Source: Lumnitzera littorea (Eukaryota > Streptophyta > Magnoliopsida > Myrtales > Combretaceae). From it: a DNA stretch of 64,000 nt. Numbering within the stretch: position 1 is the first letter of the stretch; each line of letters opens with the position of its first letter. Of this stretch, positions 1 through 13,497 are shown one piece after another. The stretch is from NCBI GenBank assembly GCA_024138015.1, contig JAMXBB010000012.1:18095374-18159373 (forward strand), read 5' to 3'. A program made the position numbers and the translations under genes. The notes under the pieces were generated by a model, which did no database searches, was not told the origin of the DNA, and saw only the letters and a program-made list of their open reading frames with translations.

Positions 1-1052
1 TTAAGCAAGAACCAAACATCTTGTTAGAGCTATAAAGAAGCTTGAGTTTCTCACTTCTATTGGTGTAGGGGTTCGAATATGAAGATCACGTATATGCTAC
101 ATGAGTATCATATTACATAAGATAAACGGAACACCTTGACTTGGGTAGTATTTATGGAATAATCAATTGATGAATAATATAGAGAGGATACGTAAGTAAT
201 TTACACTCTAATACAAGTTGTAGCAAGTGGAGGAGTTAGATAGCTTCAACCCTTATTATTTATGATGAATGTATGGTGTTCTTCACAAATTCAAGTATTT
301 GAATTGTTTGGTAGTGAATTCAGTAGCATGATGGCATTAGTTAAGATTCTCTTATGAGCAAATGAGGGAGGGAATGTGGTATTTATAGGAGATGCCTGTT
401 GATCTCATCTGTTGGATCTCGATGATGATCAACGACTAGAATTGACCCCTTTTTTTAAAAGCTCTCAAATGGACTCTCAAATGAATCGTCCATCATGGTT
501 TTTGCCAAAATTAAGGAACTCTTAACCATTGTGGCATATGATTAACGTCATTTCATTTGATTAAGGGAGCTTAACCATGTGATTGTTAAGCAATTTAAGT
601 TATGTACAGTAGATGCCGGTCATGCTAAGAATTTATGTGTTAGCTACAACAAGCATAGATCCTCAAGATTTGTAGGAGAAACTATTCTTGTCTTATGCTG
701 GTTTAGCATTTGTGTTATCCTCATGTGTAGGGTGAATGACTGGTATTACCAACAACCAACAACTAGCGTTTGAGCATCAATTTGAGCTGTTATTACAAGC
801 GATTAGGTCGTACGCAATGATTATTGGCCATGGTAAAGATTTATGTGTTAGCTATAGCAATTAGTTCCTAAAGGCTTGTAGAAGAACCTCTTCTTAATGT
901 AGTTGCATAAAGTAGATGCAATACATGTAACTTTTATGATAGTATGTTTATGAGGTCCATAGTAGCTTACTAAGTTACTACTTGAGCTAAGGACAAGCTT
1001 GTCATATCTTAAGAGATTACGATAGAAATACATTTTAGGGACATTATAATAA
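1..1052. other. AT-rich sequence, no gene recognised
   Basis: Only short chance open frames occur on either strand. A phrase around 'atttatgtgttagcta' recurs near 630 and 840, which suggests a small diverged duplication, but no terminal repeats or target duplications are visible. I see nothing here to annotate functionally. Confidence 0.5.
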
Positions 1053-1545
1053 TTTTGATATTTAGTAAGGTTTAATAAACATTACTAAAATTTAAGTAAA
1101 CGTTATAAAAACTTTACCTTGATGTTTATTAAATGTCAATAATAGACATTACAGATGGTATGTCATATAAAATAACTTGTAACATTTAAAAAGTAAACGT
1201 TATAAAAAATTTTAATATCACCAAATCGTATAATATTGGTAACATTTACATGTCACTAATAAGAAGCCATTTGTGATGTTTAAAAGTCACTTATAAGTGG
1301 TCATAGATGATGTTTAGACGTAACAAAAATGTAATTGTGTATTACCTATAAGGGGTTGAAGTTGACGTTTAAACGTTACAAAGAAAATAACAATTGGTAA
1401 TGTTTAAACATTATAAAAACAAGCACATTTGATAACATTTAAACGTAATAAAAAGAATGACATTTGACAACGTGTAAATGTGACCAAATTTTAACTGTAT
1501 ATCCCGTCTATTACATTTCGTAATGTTTAAACATCACTAGAAAAC
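1053..1545. repeat. Array of degenerate palindromic GTTTAAAC-type motifs
   Basis: About eight copies of a short motif close to 'aatgtttaaacgttataaa' lie roughly 30-110 bp apart (near 1100, 1195, 1310, 1360, 1405, 1435, 1470 and 1525). The centre GTTTAAAC is palindromic. Clustered short palindromic motifs are typical of subterminal regions of CACTA (En/Spm-like) transposons, and a CACTA pentamer occurs at 1535-1539. I found no matching inverted terminus and no 3-bp duplication, so the transposon reading is inference. The repeat itself is visible. Confidence 0.45.
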
Positions 1546-3779
1546 ATTAATTATGACGATTAAGGTTTACTAAAACTATAGGCTAAAGAGATAAATTGAA
1601 CTTATTTCGACCCAATTTATAGACGACTATGTAATTATAAAACATATTCGCTATATTCACCTAAATAATTTTCTAAAGTTCAAGAGTATTATGAAAGATA
1701 TCCAAAATTGTCATAAACATATCATGTTTATGGTTATCTAAACTTCATCACAATTACTAACAAAATAACTAAACATCACCATAGCTACTACCAAAGCAAT
1801 CGAACTCTACCATGACTACTACCATAATAACTAAACTCCATCATAGATACCAATAAAATAACCTAACTTCTCAACTATTACTTCTAAAACAACCAAACTT
1901 TACTATATTCATAACAATATGAACTATCGTTCGCCAGTGTCTTTATTTCTTACTAACATTATCATCATCACGACCAAGTGGTATTTAAGAAGGAACAAAC
2001 TCGCCATCGATTGGATATTTCATTACAAAAATTGCATAGATGTTTAAAACAATATATTTGTATAATCCTACAATAAATAAGATAATGTTGTTTGATAAAT
2101 CACTTGAATTGAGTGATAAGTTTGGGTAAAGTCTTTGTAATACTTGAAAGAGATTATTCAACTATAAAAATATTATAATATAGTTATAGAATTAATTTTA
2201 TGAAAAGCAAAAGATATATAGTGCACTAGCAAAAAACCAATTATAACAACATTTTTACCACATAATTACTAGTTAATCAAACTAAAGTAATTTGCTTGAA
2301 AAGGCATTAGCAAGAAAATAAACCATTAGTAAATAGATATCCACATCAATTCTAGAAAAGCCACATGAATCGAAATAAATTGAGTGATGTACATGACAAG
2401 GAGCAAACCTTCTTGAATGCGTCGATGAAGATGGAATGGTGTTGGAGCATATTCATCGACAAGCGGTGGAGAGAAATGATTGATCCAATTGTACACTATT
2501 GAAACTGATAAAAAATAAATACCGCATCACATTATCCAAAATTCAACTTAAGTTAACACAAAAAAATCTGTATTGTATATATGCATGTGGCATTTTAATA
2601 ACCAAAATAACTAAGAATCGCATTTAACAAAACCACATGCTACTAGAATTTAAATAAAGATTTGATCATGATAATAAGAGCCAATGATTTTCATTACTTT
2701 AAAAAGAAAAGAGAGAAATATTTTTAACAAAGTTGCATTAAGAAATAGAACAGCAAGTCTTACATCAAGCATTATATGTGTGCTGTTAGCCATATTCATG
2801 TAAATCATACCATCATCATAGTTCACAGTCTGAAGTAATCGACAAAACTAATCATGATCAAGTTTAATCAATAACTAAAAATGTAACAAAAGTTAACTTT
2901 CAATGAATAATTTGTGAAGTTATAATGGTTCCGACATGGAAAGTAAGTTATTCAAATTAGTAAGATGGGAATCAAGCAGCCTAGGTTGAAACTTATTACA
3001 TATGGGAGCTCATTAAGACGGGAAAGGAATGTAATCTAGCTCTGATTGCATTTCCCCAAAACATGACATGTCAAAAGGGAAAAAAATAAAAACCATTGAA
3101 ATGGCATTGATCAAACTTCTAAATATAAACAATTCAGTCCATAAATAGATACTTATAGCTGAAGGGATATGAATTTATATACACCTTTTCGAAGGTGAAA
3201 TCAAAAAGCGAATCCTATGTTAAAAATATGTTTTTGAGTTTCAAATTTTGTTGGGTTTTTTTCTTGAAATTTACCATAATTATACATTTACCAATTATTA
3301 CAGCTAATATTAGGGCATTGAAAACACCCATAAAATTAGAACAGGTGGAATTGGCATTTTGATTGTACAACTTCTATGTACATTAAACCCTAACGAAGGG
3401 AAGTTAATTAACAAAAAAAAAAAAAAAAGGAAAATAGGAAAGTTAACATTAGAGATCTTGTGTAGCTGAAAATTTTCTAAGCAATTGAGGATCACCAATT
3501 ATAAAATTTACTTAATACAAAACAAAATATAACATAAACTAATAGTAGTAGATTGAAAGACACAAAGTTAAAGTCCTTGCAATTACCTCACACATTTGAA
3601 ACATATACCTATACTAGCATCTCCATAAACATAAATTTACCTTGGCCAGCATGGAGATCATAACATTTTATGAATAAATGTTAAGTATTCAACTAACCTT
3701 TACTGTAGTGTTCAACTAGAGTTGAGGGAGGAGAGGAGAGTTAAGAAAAAGAACACTTTTCTTGATAACCTGATAGATA

Positions 3780-3817
<38 letters not shown>

Positions 3818-5615
3818 GGGGTAACTTGGTGAAGCAAACTAAAGATTGTGGGATGCAATAGAATAATGAGGACAAATGGTAGGTTTTGCAATCAAGAGAG
3901 AGAGACGGTGTGTGCATTGAGATAGAGCGATTAAGAGAGAGAGAGAGAGAGATAAAAAATTAAGGTTTTGTAGAAAAAAAGATTCAATAAGTAAAAAATG
4001 TCATACGGAAGTACACGAGGTGTGTAGCTAGTGACAACATGGATAGTGAATTTTTATATAATCATCTACTATTAACCCAAGTATTTAAATTTGATTAATA
4101 GTTATACATTACATATACTTTCACTTAGTATGTATTACCTACTAAATTTCTTTTGGATTTTGTTTGGTAGCTCTTAACATATATTCAATTTTGTTTTGGC
4201 AAACGGTCCTTTTCCATTTTTACACATGGAATAGTCTTTCAATTGTTCATTTTTTTTATTTCACATGTATTATACTTATTAAACGATAATATTTTCTTGC
4301 ATTGCTAATGCCTATGTAAACATTGCAAAATCCAAAAGGCATTAGTATCGTTTGAAAAAAAATGTAAACGATACCGATTTTCAAAATTGTCATAGTGAGA
4401 ATACCTTTTTAGAAGATAACTAGTAGTTATTTAGTTGTTTTCTTGTATAAAATTTATAACGTTTTATTTTCTCTTTTCCTCTTCTCATGTTAGTAAGATT
4501 TCTATAAATATGCTACTATAAATATGCCCCACCAAAAATCTTTCCTATCTTTTTTATTTTTTGCCCACTAGTTAGTCATTATAGTCAAATGATAAATATT
4601 TAGGTTTTCATCATCTAAAAAGAGATATTTATTTTTCCAATTTTTACAAAACGATGTTTCAAAAAAATTTGCAAAGTTTAAATTACAATTTTTAATAACC
4701 AACCCATAAGTAACTTTTCTAGTTATTTTATGAGGAAAAGTAGAAATTTTGTAAATTAAATATTTCATTTTTTTTTTCATTTTAGTCTACTGCATTAGCA
4801 TATGTGAGCAAAGAAGTCCTCCATGAATTTCTAGTTAGATTTTCTTTTAATAGTGACACGTAGCACAATATGATCCATCCAAATAATCAATTTAATTCCA
4901 GTAGTAGCAGTAACAGTAACAGTATTAAGAGCAGCACTAGTAATTGGAGTAATAGTATTAGTAGTAGGCAAAATATTTTAATTCCCTTTTTTTTTCTAAT
5001 TTTCTAAACTTTTATTTTTGTTCTATAATCTATATTACTATTATTGTTGCTGCTGCTACTTTTTATGCTAACAGTTCCTTTTTGATATTGTTATAATTTT
5101 CTTGTATTTTTATATATTTTTAATATTATTAATGTATTTAATTAAATTAATTATTTAGATGTTTCATATCACGCAACATGTCACCTTTAATGGAAAATCT
5201 AATGGCATACTAATGAAAGAATTCTTTGCCCATAATTGCAAACTTGGAGAACTGAAATAGGAAAAATAAAATAAAATGTTTAGTATTCAAATAAAAAAGG
5301 TGGCACGCATTTGGACTAAATTTTTACTTTTTGTTATTTTATTTGTTACACTATAACTTCTATTTCCTCTCAAATAACATAGATAATCGACTTATTTTCT
5401 TTTAGATGGAAGGAGGTTAATTTGATAACTTTATAAATTACTTTAACAACCTGTTCAATTAGTTGTAATAGCAATTCCATTACTTCCTTATTCTTTATGG
5501 TATTTAATTGTATTTTAGACTTGTAATAACAATTTAATAATAAATCCCTATTATGAAATATTAAGTAGCCATTTATTACTCGACCAATGAATAACTATTC
5601 AATACTAGAATTAAG
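1546..5615. other. AT-rich intergenic DNA
   Basis: No gene is recognisable. It has long A/T runs, microsatellites near 3780 and 3935, and a short perfect inverted repeat (GTATCGTTT 4345-4353 with AAACGATAC 4366-4374). Copies of an 'aaggcattag' word occur near 2313 and 4335, with an inverted copy near 4300. These might be subterminal repeats of a decayed DNA transposon, but the ends could not be confirmed. Confidence 0.45.
3781..3817. repeat. (TA)n(GA)n compound microsatellite
   Basis: About seven TA units run directly into about twelve GA units. A second GA tract lies at about 3934-3952. These are simple sequence repeats with no coding role seen. Confidence 0.9.
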
Positions 5616-8290
5616 CTTCTTATAAGCCCCATAATTAAAAGTTCTAAATTTGGTACTTAAAATTCAGGGCGATCACGTAACTTATTCGATTAAGATTGAA
5701 TTTTATGATAAAGTTGGAAATATTAATAAAAGCGACTCTATGAGTTTGGATTTAAGAAAATAAAATAATACAAATAATTAAATATCATGTTATTGGTTTA
5801 TACGTAAATTATCCGTTATTTATTAGAAATGTAGAAAGCGAGTTCCAATAATTAACGAATTGTTATATATACTCACTAAAAAATTATAAAATAACTTAAA
5901 TAATATTTTGGAGCATTTATTTATATTATATATAAATTTACGTGTAAGTGAAAATACCCGAAATTATCTAAAATACCTAATATATACTAAAATTTACTAA
6001 ATAAATTAAAAAAAATTAAGAAAAATATGTATCAACTTGAAGGATGCTAGAATATGTCATGGCAACTTATAGTATTATTATGTTTAGGTTTGGAAGGTGT
6101 TAATGACATATATTAGACTAAAAACACCTAATTAAGTAATACTCGGCATCTTAAAGAATTCAATCACTAGCCCAACCATGTCTATAAAATAAGGATTCAC
6201 CCTCCCATATATCATTTGGACAATAAGCTATCAGGAAAAATTAGAGAGTGGTCGGAGAGAGAGAGTAAGTATCTTTTGGAAAAATAATACAAAATATAGT
6301 GCGTTAGTAGCTGGATACAATAGCACACATCAAACCAACACTTGAGAGTGAGTGGTCACCACCACCTGACAGAGGAGGCAGCACCCCTTACCACTGACAA
6401 CACTCTCATAATCGGTGGTGGTTGGAGCATCCAATGCCAATGAGTGATCAAAACCCACCTGATTTTGCTAAATTTACTAAAAATAGTAATTTTCACCTAC
6501 AAATTATGAAAATTAGCATTCTAGCATATTTTTGTACATAGTTTTAGGGAAAAAAAAATATATTGTTTTGTTCAAATTGAGTCTCGAAATATTTCACTTT
6601 TAACAAATTGTTAAAACTAAATTAATTTCGCTTTTATTTTTGAAAACCCTATTTATGTTGTTTCGATTCCAAAATTTTTTTGTAAATAATCTATTATGTA
6701 TATTAGATTGCTATACAAAGTTTATCATGAAAACAATTTTTTATATTTTTATTTGAATTTTAGACCCTAAAATCCTATTAAAATGGCTATTTATCAACAT
6801 ATATTTATTAATTTTTCAAGTAATTGACCTAGATTCTGACTTAGGGTGAACTCTAATATTTTGTAATATTGAATAATGTTGAGTGATGAATTTTGTGGTG
6901 TTGGGTACATTAGGTTTGAATATTATGGATTTAGGGTATATATATGTAATATGTGAAGTATTCAAATGAAGGAGTCAAGTGAAGTTGATTTAACCTAAAG
7001 TGGAAGTAGGCTATATGATGAACTTTGAATTTGATTGTGATCAAAACTTATGAGTGTTTATGCTAAAATATGGAGTACCCATAGATTAGAAGTGAATTTA
7101 GAAGCTTAATAAAAAATTAGGTGTTTAGGGTGAACTAAGGTATTGAATAGGAACTAAACCAAAAACTTATTATACTTGAAATATAGTTAGTTGGACTTTA
7201 CAAGTGGATCAAGGTAGTTTCTAGGACTTATGTGTAAAATTGTAATTAGAAATCGAATCAAAGGCTGATTTAGAAGTTGAATCAAAGACTAGTTGAGGAC
7301 AAGCCTAACTATGGGCAACATGAAACTTGGACAACTAAGTAAAATATAACCTTAACCTGAAGACAATAATCTGAATTATTGAATTTAGCCTATATGTAGT
7401 AAGTGTATGAATACTGAAATGTTATTTCTATTATAAGGACTAACAATGAAGGCACAACATAAGTCACACTTGAGTGAACAAGTGAAAGGGTCCAGGTAAG
7501 TTTGGGATCAATATATTATTGTATTTCGGGGTACTGTTTTATAATACTTGAAAGCTTAAAATTGCACTTGGTTGTGCTTATAAGTAGCCTCTTGTGCGTA
7601 TGCTCATATGTCTCTGAACTTGGCTGATTACTACTGTTTTGCCATTGTGGTTTGCAATTGGTCATATTGAGTGAAATTGTTTGATCACCTTAAATTAGAA
7701 TTAACTATATTTGACCTAAAAACCTTAACTGGATATGCATTATAATCCTTTAGGGGACGATTAAAATTCTTCAACCAGATACCGATACCTTTGAAAGGGA
7801 TAACGCTATAGCATAATAGTCTCTTCTTCATCCTTAGTCGAACTAATTGATAAAAAAAGAGGTCATGACAAAGATGAAAGTGAAGATAGTCTTGAGAGGA
7901 GAGATGTCTCTATTGCACAAGCCTATATTTGGTTGTAAGCTGTTGTACTTATGATTAAACTCTTCTATTTGAATTAAAGTGGGTAAAATTTTTCTAATTT
8001 CACGATAGATTCATTAACGTTATGCAATAATATTTGATTGTTGCATTACATTTAATTAACTACTTAATAACATTGTTTGTGTTTAATGTATAGTATTATG
8101 TCTCCGTTTCTACTTACTGAGCGGTTGGTTGTTCATATCCTTATAGATTTTTTTACAGGTGTTAATTAAAATACTACATTATAACTACCTAGAGGTTAGT
8201 CACTTTTGGATTTTGGGGGAGTAAGGACTTAAATTGGAGAACTGCTTAACTTTTGGAAAGCATTTGTTTTTGTCTTTTGGATTAAGAACT

Positions 8291-9532
8291 TGTCACGCCC
8301 CGAACAAGAAGAGTCATAACAGTCCCGCCGTGTAAACTAATCTAAGATAGAAGCTGACCTCACAGCTGCTATCGTAGACACAGTTTACACAAGGAGCACA
8401 ACTCAACCAGCTTGAAACGTCTGTTCTGACATCTGTTAATATCCAAACCTGTGGTAGAGCTTTTACAAAATACTTGTTCTATATAATCTGTTGTTTAGTA
8501 CCACAACAGTAATTATACAAACATTTCACGTCCAAGGGTAAAGTTTACAATCAGAGTTTATTAAAAACCACAGGTTTTACGATCTATATATAATAAGTTA
8601 GAAAACTAGTGGGCTCCCAGGGAATTCCCATTTAGTTTTCCTTAAAACTTAAAGACAAAGCCAAAAGCTCAGGTTCAGTTAAATTCCTCGATCCTCACTT
8701 TCCCATACAACAGCACACTAACCTGAGAACGGTGGTACCTGAACATCTTGCCTTCACTCAGCACCTGCAAAAGAGTTTATAGGGATGTGAGCACAACTAG
8801 CTCAGTAAGTGGGGCGGAGTCAGAAGAGTACCATACAATCACAAATAAGGTTAATAATTATGATGAAATGCAATGCAATCACTCAAATGAAAACATCGCA
8901 CAGTGTTAACTAGTCCACTGTGAGGTTAGAGAAATTTCATCTGCTCCAACCCGGATTGAGGAGTTTCATCGCGACTCAAGTCAGACCAAATCCGGACTTG
9001 TGTAATGGAGAACACCCCCCTCCCATGACCGCCTTCGAACCACGGCCCCCAACCTTGCCGCGACCTTCTCGCCTATCACTTAGTTCAACTAAGGATGGGG
9101 AAAGGACCATTTCAGCTAATACTCTTAATCATTTCCCTTAACGGGTGATTATGCATGACCAATTACATTTTAGTCGAATAACCGTTAGTGTTAATCAGGA
9201 GTGACCAATAAGTTCACACAATACAGAATCCATGCAAATATGCAGAACAGTACACCAAGGAGTTGAACTCCTGTCACAACTGTGTATCATTCACACACAT
9301 AGCATGCGCATAATCATCTAATTACAAACACAACCAGAAATACTCTCGGGTCTCTGGATACTTTAAATAGTACCCAAACAGCGGTGAAGCTATAATCCCA
9401 ACTTACTTGTTTAAACGTTTACTATTGCCGACTTGAATTGTCAACCGTCTTTGGAAGGTCCTAATTACATAAAAGGTCCAAATTTAGTTTTCGTAATAAT
9501 TACGAAAACATTAGGGTTTAATCTAAAATGGT

Positions 9533-9563
<31 letters not shown>

Positions 9564-11813
9564 TCCATAATATGCAATCATGTTATTATTATATATCGAA
9601 TTAAATTATTAATTATTGATACCGTACATCATATATACTATTACGTATTATATATCGTTTTGATCGTATCGAAACGTACTTTTTATTTATTAATTCACGT
9701 TTTGATTCCGGTAAGGTTACCGAAATGTGTATATTCTTGAATATGTTATAGTTATAGGCTAGATTGCTTAAGGTTATCCGATTTCAACAAAACTAGTGTC
9801 ATTGAGTTCGTATAGACTTAACGATACATTTTACGAGTCCTGTTCCTAGAGATGGATTTTAACGGGTAGTTTGAATTTTTAATACAATTATACATAATTA
9901 TATAAAAAACAATCGTATTATGCGAAATTTACAGATTTAAATTATATTTTATCCAATTTGTCCTTATATCGTAACAATATAAGTATTATTCAATTCTAAT
10001 ACACCTAAAGTGCATCCCGATCAGAAAATATTAATAATTATAATAAAAATTTCCATTTAATCCAATTTGATTAGCAATCCTATATATAGATTTTATTTAA
10101 CTATTTAGTTCATTTTAGTCTATTAATATTACAAATACACCTCGACTTGTAATTTAAGCTATTTTACTTAATAAATTCGTAATAAATAGTTCGGATTATC
10201 CAATAATTCCCCGAAAATTTCTATGGACTTCTAAAAATATAGGGAATTCAGTTATCACTTGGTTTTAATTTTCCGACCTATTGTCTATATTTTCTTATTA
10301 ACAATTTTACCCCTAAATTATAATAAATTATTCAATTATAATCCTCTTAACACCAAATTAATTTCAATCTGACTCAATACTATTATTATTTATTATAAAT
10401 CAGTACATATCCATTTCATTAATTAATTTCATAATTTCCTATTAAATTCATAATTTCAGCCTATTTTCGAGCTAATTTCAGGCCTAAAAATTCAATAAAT
10501 ATTAAAATTATTCAAATAAAAATTTGGGCTACGTAGCAATTACCTATATATCATACACATCCTACACACAAATTTTCAGCTAGAAACAACATCATATAGT
10601 ACATTTATTTCATAAATATATATTCGAATGAATTATAGATTTCTTAATAAAGTATATTAAATATTACGAATTTTTCAAAAATAAAAATATCACATGAAAG
10701 CATGTCTAAAATAACCTAAGTGTAATTTTTTTTCATAATTTTCTGGGTGGATTTACTATTTTTTAGAAATTATTGAAAAACATGGCAGAAATTTGACCTT
10801 GGTGTTCTTGGGTGCTCCGGTGGCCGGCGGCGGCTGGGCGGTTGTTGGACGGCCGGCGCGGTGGGTGGACTGTGTGGGGTTGGCTGGGTTTTACAGCAGA
10901 TCTACTCTAGGTTAGGGTTCCACACTTTCACTAATTTTTCTGTTTTTTTCTAAATTTGTTTTTTTTTTCCATGATTTTTTCTAGTTTTTCTTTCTAATTA
11001 TTTCTGATTCCAAACTGCTAAAACTCTCATATTTGATGGTGTTGGCTTTTTATAGTGCCTCAAAGTCGGTTAAAGGATTTTTTTTTTTAATTAATTCATA
11101 TTTTCTTTTTTAATTTCTTTTTTTTTTATGCATGAGGTGTCCTAAAGTGATAATTTCACTTTTTGAATCAGCAATCCACTTTCCATTCTCTTGCCACGCC
11201 TCCTTCCAGCAATCTCCAATGTTATTTAATTAATTTTTCTTTTTCTTTTATTAAGTAATTGCTTAAATATAGATATTATATGTTAGAATTAATTATTTAA
11301 TTAATATACAAGTTTATACCCTATGTAAATAACATGTGAAATATATAACTTTACTCATATAATTAAGTTTCTAGCATATCTTTTATTTTTAGGATACATT
11401 CTAAAGTTAATTTCATGAATTCAACACAATAATTATATAATTACACAATTTTAGGTTAATTTACGAGTATAATTATTATTTATACCGGGTATACTAAAAA
11501 AATTACGTGTATTTTTTTATAGTAAATTATACTATATTATCTCATTTTATAGCTCAATTAACTTATCTCTAAGTTCTCGTTACAATCTAAGTTCAATTTT
11601 AGGAGTTTCGAACATTTTAGGGCTTTAATAAATATTCCAATTTCTAAGGGCAAAATTGGGATTTCGGGTCATTATTACTAAAATCTAACTTCACTGTAAT
11701 ATCTCGACTAACTTTTTCATTCTAGTCGCAAAGTTTGGGCTCAATTGGATAAGTTACCCTAAAAGCTCTAAATCTGAGCTCGGTTGTTCTAAACTCAATT
11801 TTGGGAGCTTACA
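8291..11813 (-). mobile_element. Solo LTR, family LTR1 (copy A)
   Basis: A 3.52-kb LTR lies on the minus strand. On + it begins TGTCACGCCCCG and ends GGGAGCTTACA, the reverse complement of the E2 3' LTR (27591-31100), to which it is closely similar throughout. Near-perfect 5-bp duplications flank it: GAACT (8286-8290) and GAACC (11814-11818). It sits inside LTR3 copy A, so it inserted later. A GC-rich patch at about 10810-10880 and a (TA)n run at about 9533-9560 are LTR-internal. No coding capacity is expected; the open frames at 8920-9141 and 9528-9740 are chance. Confidence 0.9.
8330..8390 (-). other. Stem-loop near the 3' end of LTR1 (copy A)
   Basis: The outer arms GTGTAAACT (8330-8338) and AGTTTACAC (8382-8390) pair perfectly. 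Inner arms TCTA/TAGA, GATAG/CTATC and AGCTG/CAGCT are separated by single A-G mismatches around a 6-nt loop (ACCTCA on this strand). That gives about 23 base pairs. The same structure occurs at the matching position of LTR2 and LTR3 with compensatory changes (see findings). In the element's sense it lies about 40-100 nt before the LTR end, that is in U5. Its role is unknown. Confidence 0.75.
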
Positions 11814-12058
11814 GAACCTAGCTATGTAAATATTTTCATAGCCTAAACTACTACGATATATATATATATATATGTTTTAAACTATTGTATATAATTTTGA
11901 TGGTATTTTTGTATGAACTGTTTACTTCAAAGTAGGTCTATTGTTGATGCTTTGTGTAAATTAGGTTTACGATAATAGGTATGAGGTCAACTTCTATCAT
12001 ATCTTAATTTACATAGCAGGACTGTTATGAATCTATCATTTTGGAGCGCGACACTTAT

Positions 12059-12659
12059 GCCTAAAGTTACCTTTAAAAAATCAACATATGACAATGTAAT
12101 ATTCATCTATATCTTATTATGGCTTTATTCTATTCCTCCGTAACAACTATTATATTATAGGCTTTTTCATTCAGTAAAGTGAGCAAGTTATAAGACTCCT
12201 CATTTCCATATCAATTCATTGTTTTATGAGTTTGAATGATTCTTTCTAATAAGTCCAAACTCTAATCTACCTTACCTTTCGCCAATAAAAGGTATTACTA
12301 CAACAAAGACAAATCTTTTATGAGGGAAATTTTATTTATTAGCCTTACTAGGAAAAAAGATTCATTATTGGTATATACGTCACTTGTATGCACACATTGC
12401 ACAAGTGCCAATAAAAATTTCACATGTAAGGTAGTAGTATGGTGGTTTTTAGAATAACTTCCAACTTTATTTTGCATACATTGTATATGTCAAAATTTTA
12501 TTTAAATTTACACATCATGTGCACATAACATGTGGTGCGTAGTACTTAATTAATCTTTCCCCACCTATTAAACCTTGTATGTTAATCACTAACATATATT
12601 TACCCTAAGAAGATTTTTAAAAGGTTAACACTAGAGATTTCATTTGACTTAGTTTCATT
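12059..12659. other. AT-rich spacer between LTR3-A and element E1
   Basis: About 600 bp with no open frame of interest and no recognised repeat. It is the left flank of the old gypsy element E1. Confidence 0.5.
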
Positions 12660-12664
12660 TGTGA

Positions 12665-13497
12665 TGTGTCTCCGGGGTTGTACACACGGAGATGCACCAC
12701 AATGAGCAAGAATAAGGAAATAAAATGGGGATTTAGCAAATCCATAAGTTATTTAGTTGGATATAATGCACTAACAAGATCCAACATGACTTACAATTCG
12801 CCAGATATGATGCACCGATCTGAATTGAAGGGTCACTTGCCACTACTCCTTGTTAAAAGAAATAGACAAGAGTTAAAGAGTAATGAGAACACTAAGGTTG
12901 CTCAAAGGGTGCTTGAATAATCTGATGTTGATTAGTTAATTCCCACATACAAGAAAGTAGGGTTTTATATACCTATTTGCTATGGTTACTTTATATGTAT
13001 GAAAAAACAAAAGAATATTCTACAATTAGATTATATAAAACATACTAAAAGGGATAAAAAGGGCAAAGAATATTCAGTATGGAAAAAAAAAGAAGATAAT
13101 TTTAGAATATTGTGTCAGAAGACATATATCGCTTGGTGATTGGAAATTAGAAATATGATACAAGGTAGTTGGAAGCAGGATAACGTTTGTAGTCAAGGGT
13201 TGACCTGATTTAGAACAAGTTAGGGACCAATTACTTCTTCTGAAGAGAAGTAGCTCGATTAAGGATCGGATACCTGTAGTTGGGTCGGGAGCTTACCTTA
13301 GCTATTCTTGGGCTATCTTCTAGGATAAAGCATCGTTGTTGGACAGGAACGGATCTAACACAAGTAAGGATTTGATAGTCAGCTTGGGATAGGAATCCCT
13401 ATCTCAACTATGGCTTAGAGCTAGTATCCTCTAAGCGAGTCCTTGGAGTCCTTTAGCTCGGCTACATATAATCGGTCCAAGGGGTTGATTCCTATCA
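12665..13497 (-). repeat. 3' LTR of E1
   Basis: It aligns along its whole length with 36181-37048. On + it begins TGTGTCTCC and ends CCTATCA, so in the element's sense it starts TGATAGG and ends near CACA. About 833 bp, against 868 in the other LTR. The two copies differ by many substitutions and small indels, which indicates an old insertion. The open frame at 12666-12920 lies wholly inside the LTR and is not a gene. Confidence 0.85.

Larger units (their letters stand above)
5621..12053 (+). mobile_element. Solo LTR, family LTR3 (copy A), split by a nested LTR1
   Basis: The LTR is read on + in two parts, 5621-8290 and 11819-12053, about 2.9 kb once the nested LTR1 is removed. It starts TATAAGCCCC (decayed from TGTAAGC) and ends GCGACA. 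Degenerate target duplications flank it: CTTCT (5616-5620) and CTTAT (12054-12058). No gag or pol follows, so it is a solo LTR left by LTR-LTR recombination. It matches LTR3 copy B (20105-31515) and, more distantly, the LTR2 copies: a shared GGGCGATC block near the start, a TATAAAATA box near 6183, and a shared 3' end with an inverted-repeat stem (11955-12013). A single inserted LTR with long decay fits best. Confidence 0.8.

Noticed and set aside
2224..4397. A CACTA element with ends at CACTA 2224 and TAGTG 4397
   Set aside because: Beyond the pentamer the ends do not match in reverse complement, and the flanking 3-mers (GTG and AGA) differ. The pentamer is common by chance.
12666..12920. 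84-residue open frame as a gene
   Set aside because: It lies entirely in the E1 3' LTR, and the matching stretch of the 5' LTR has no equivalent frame.
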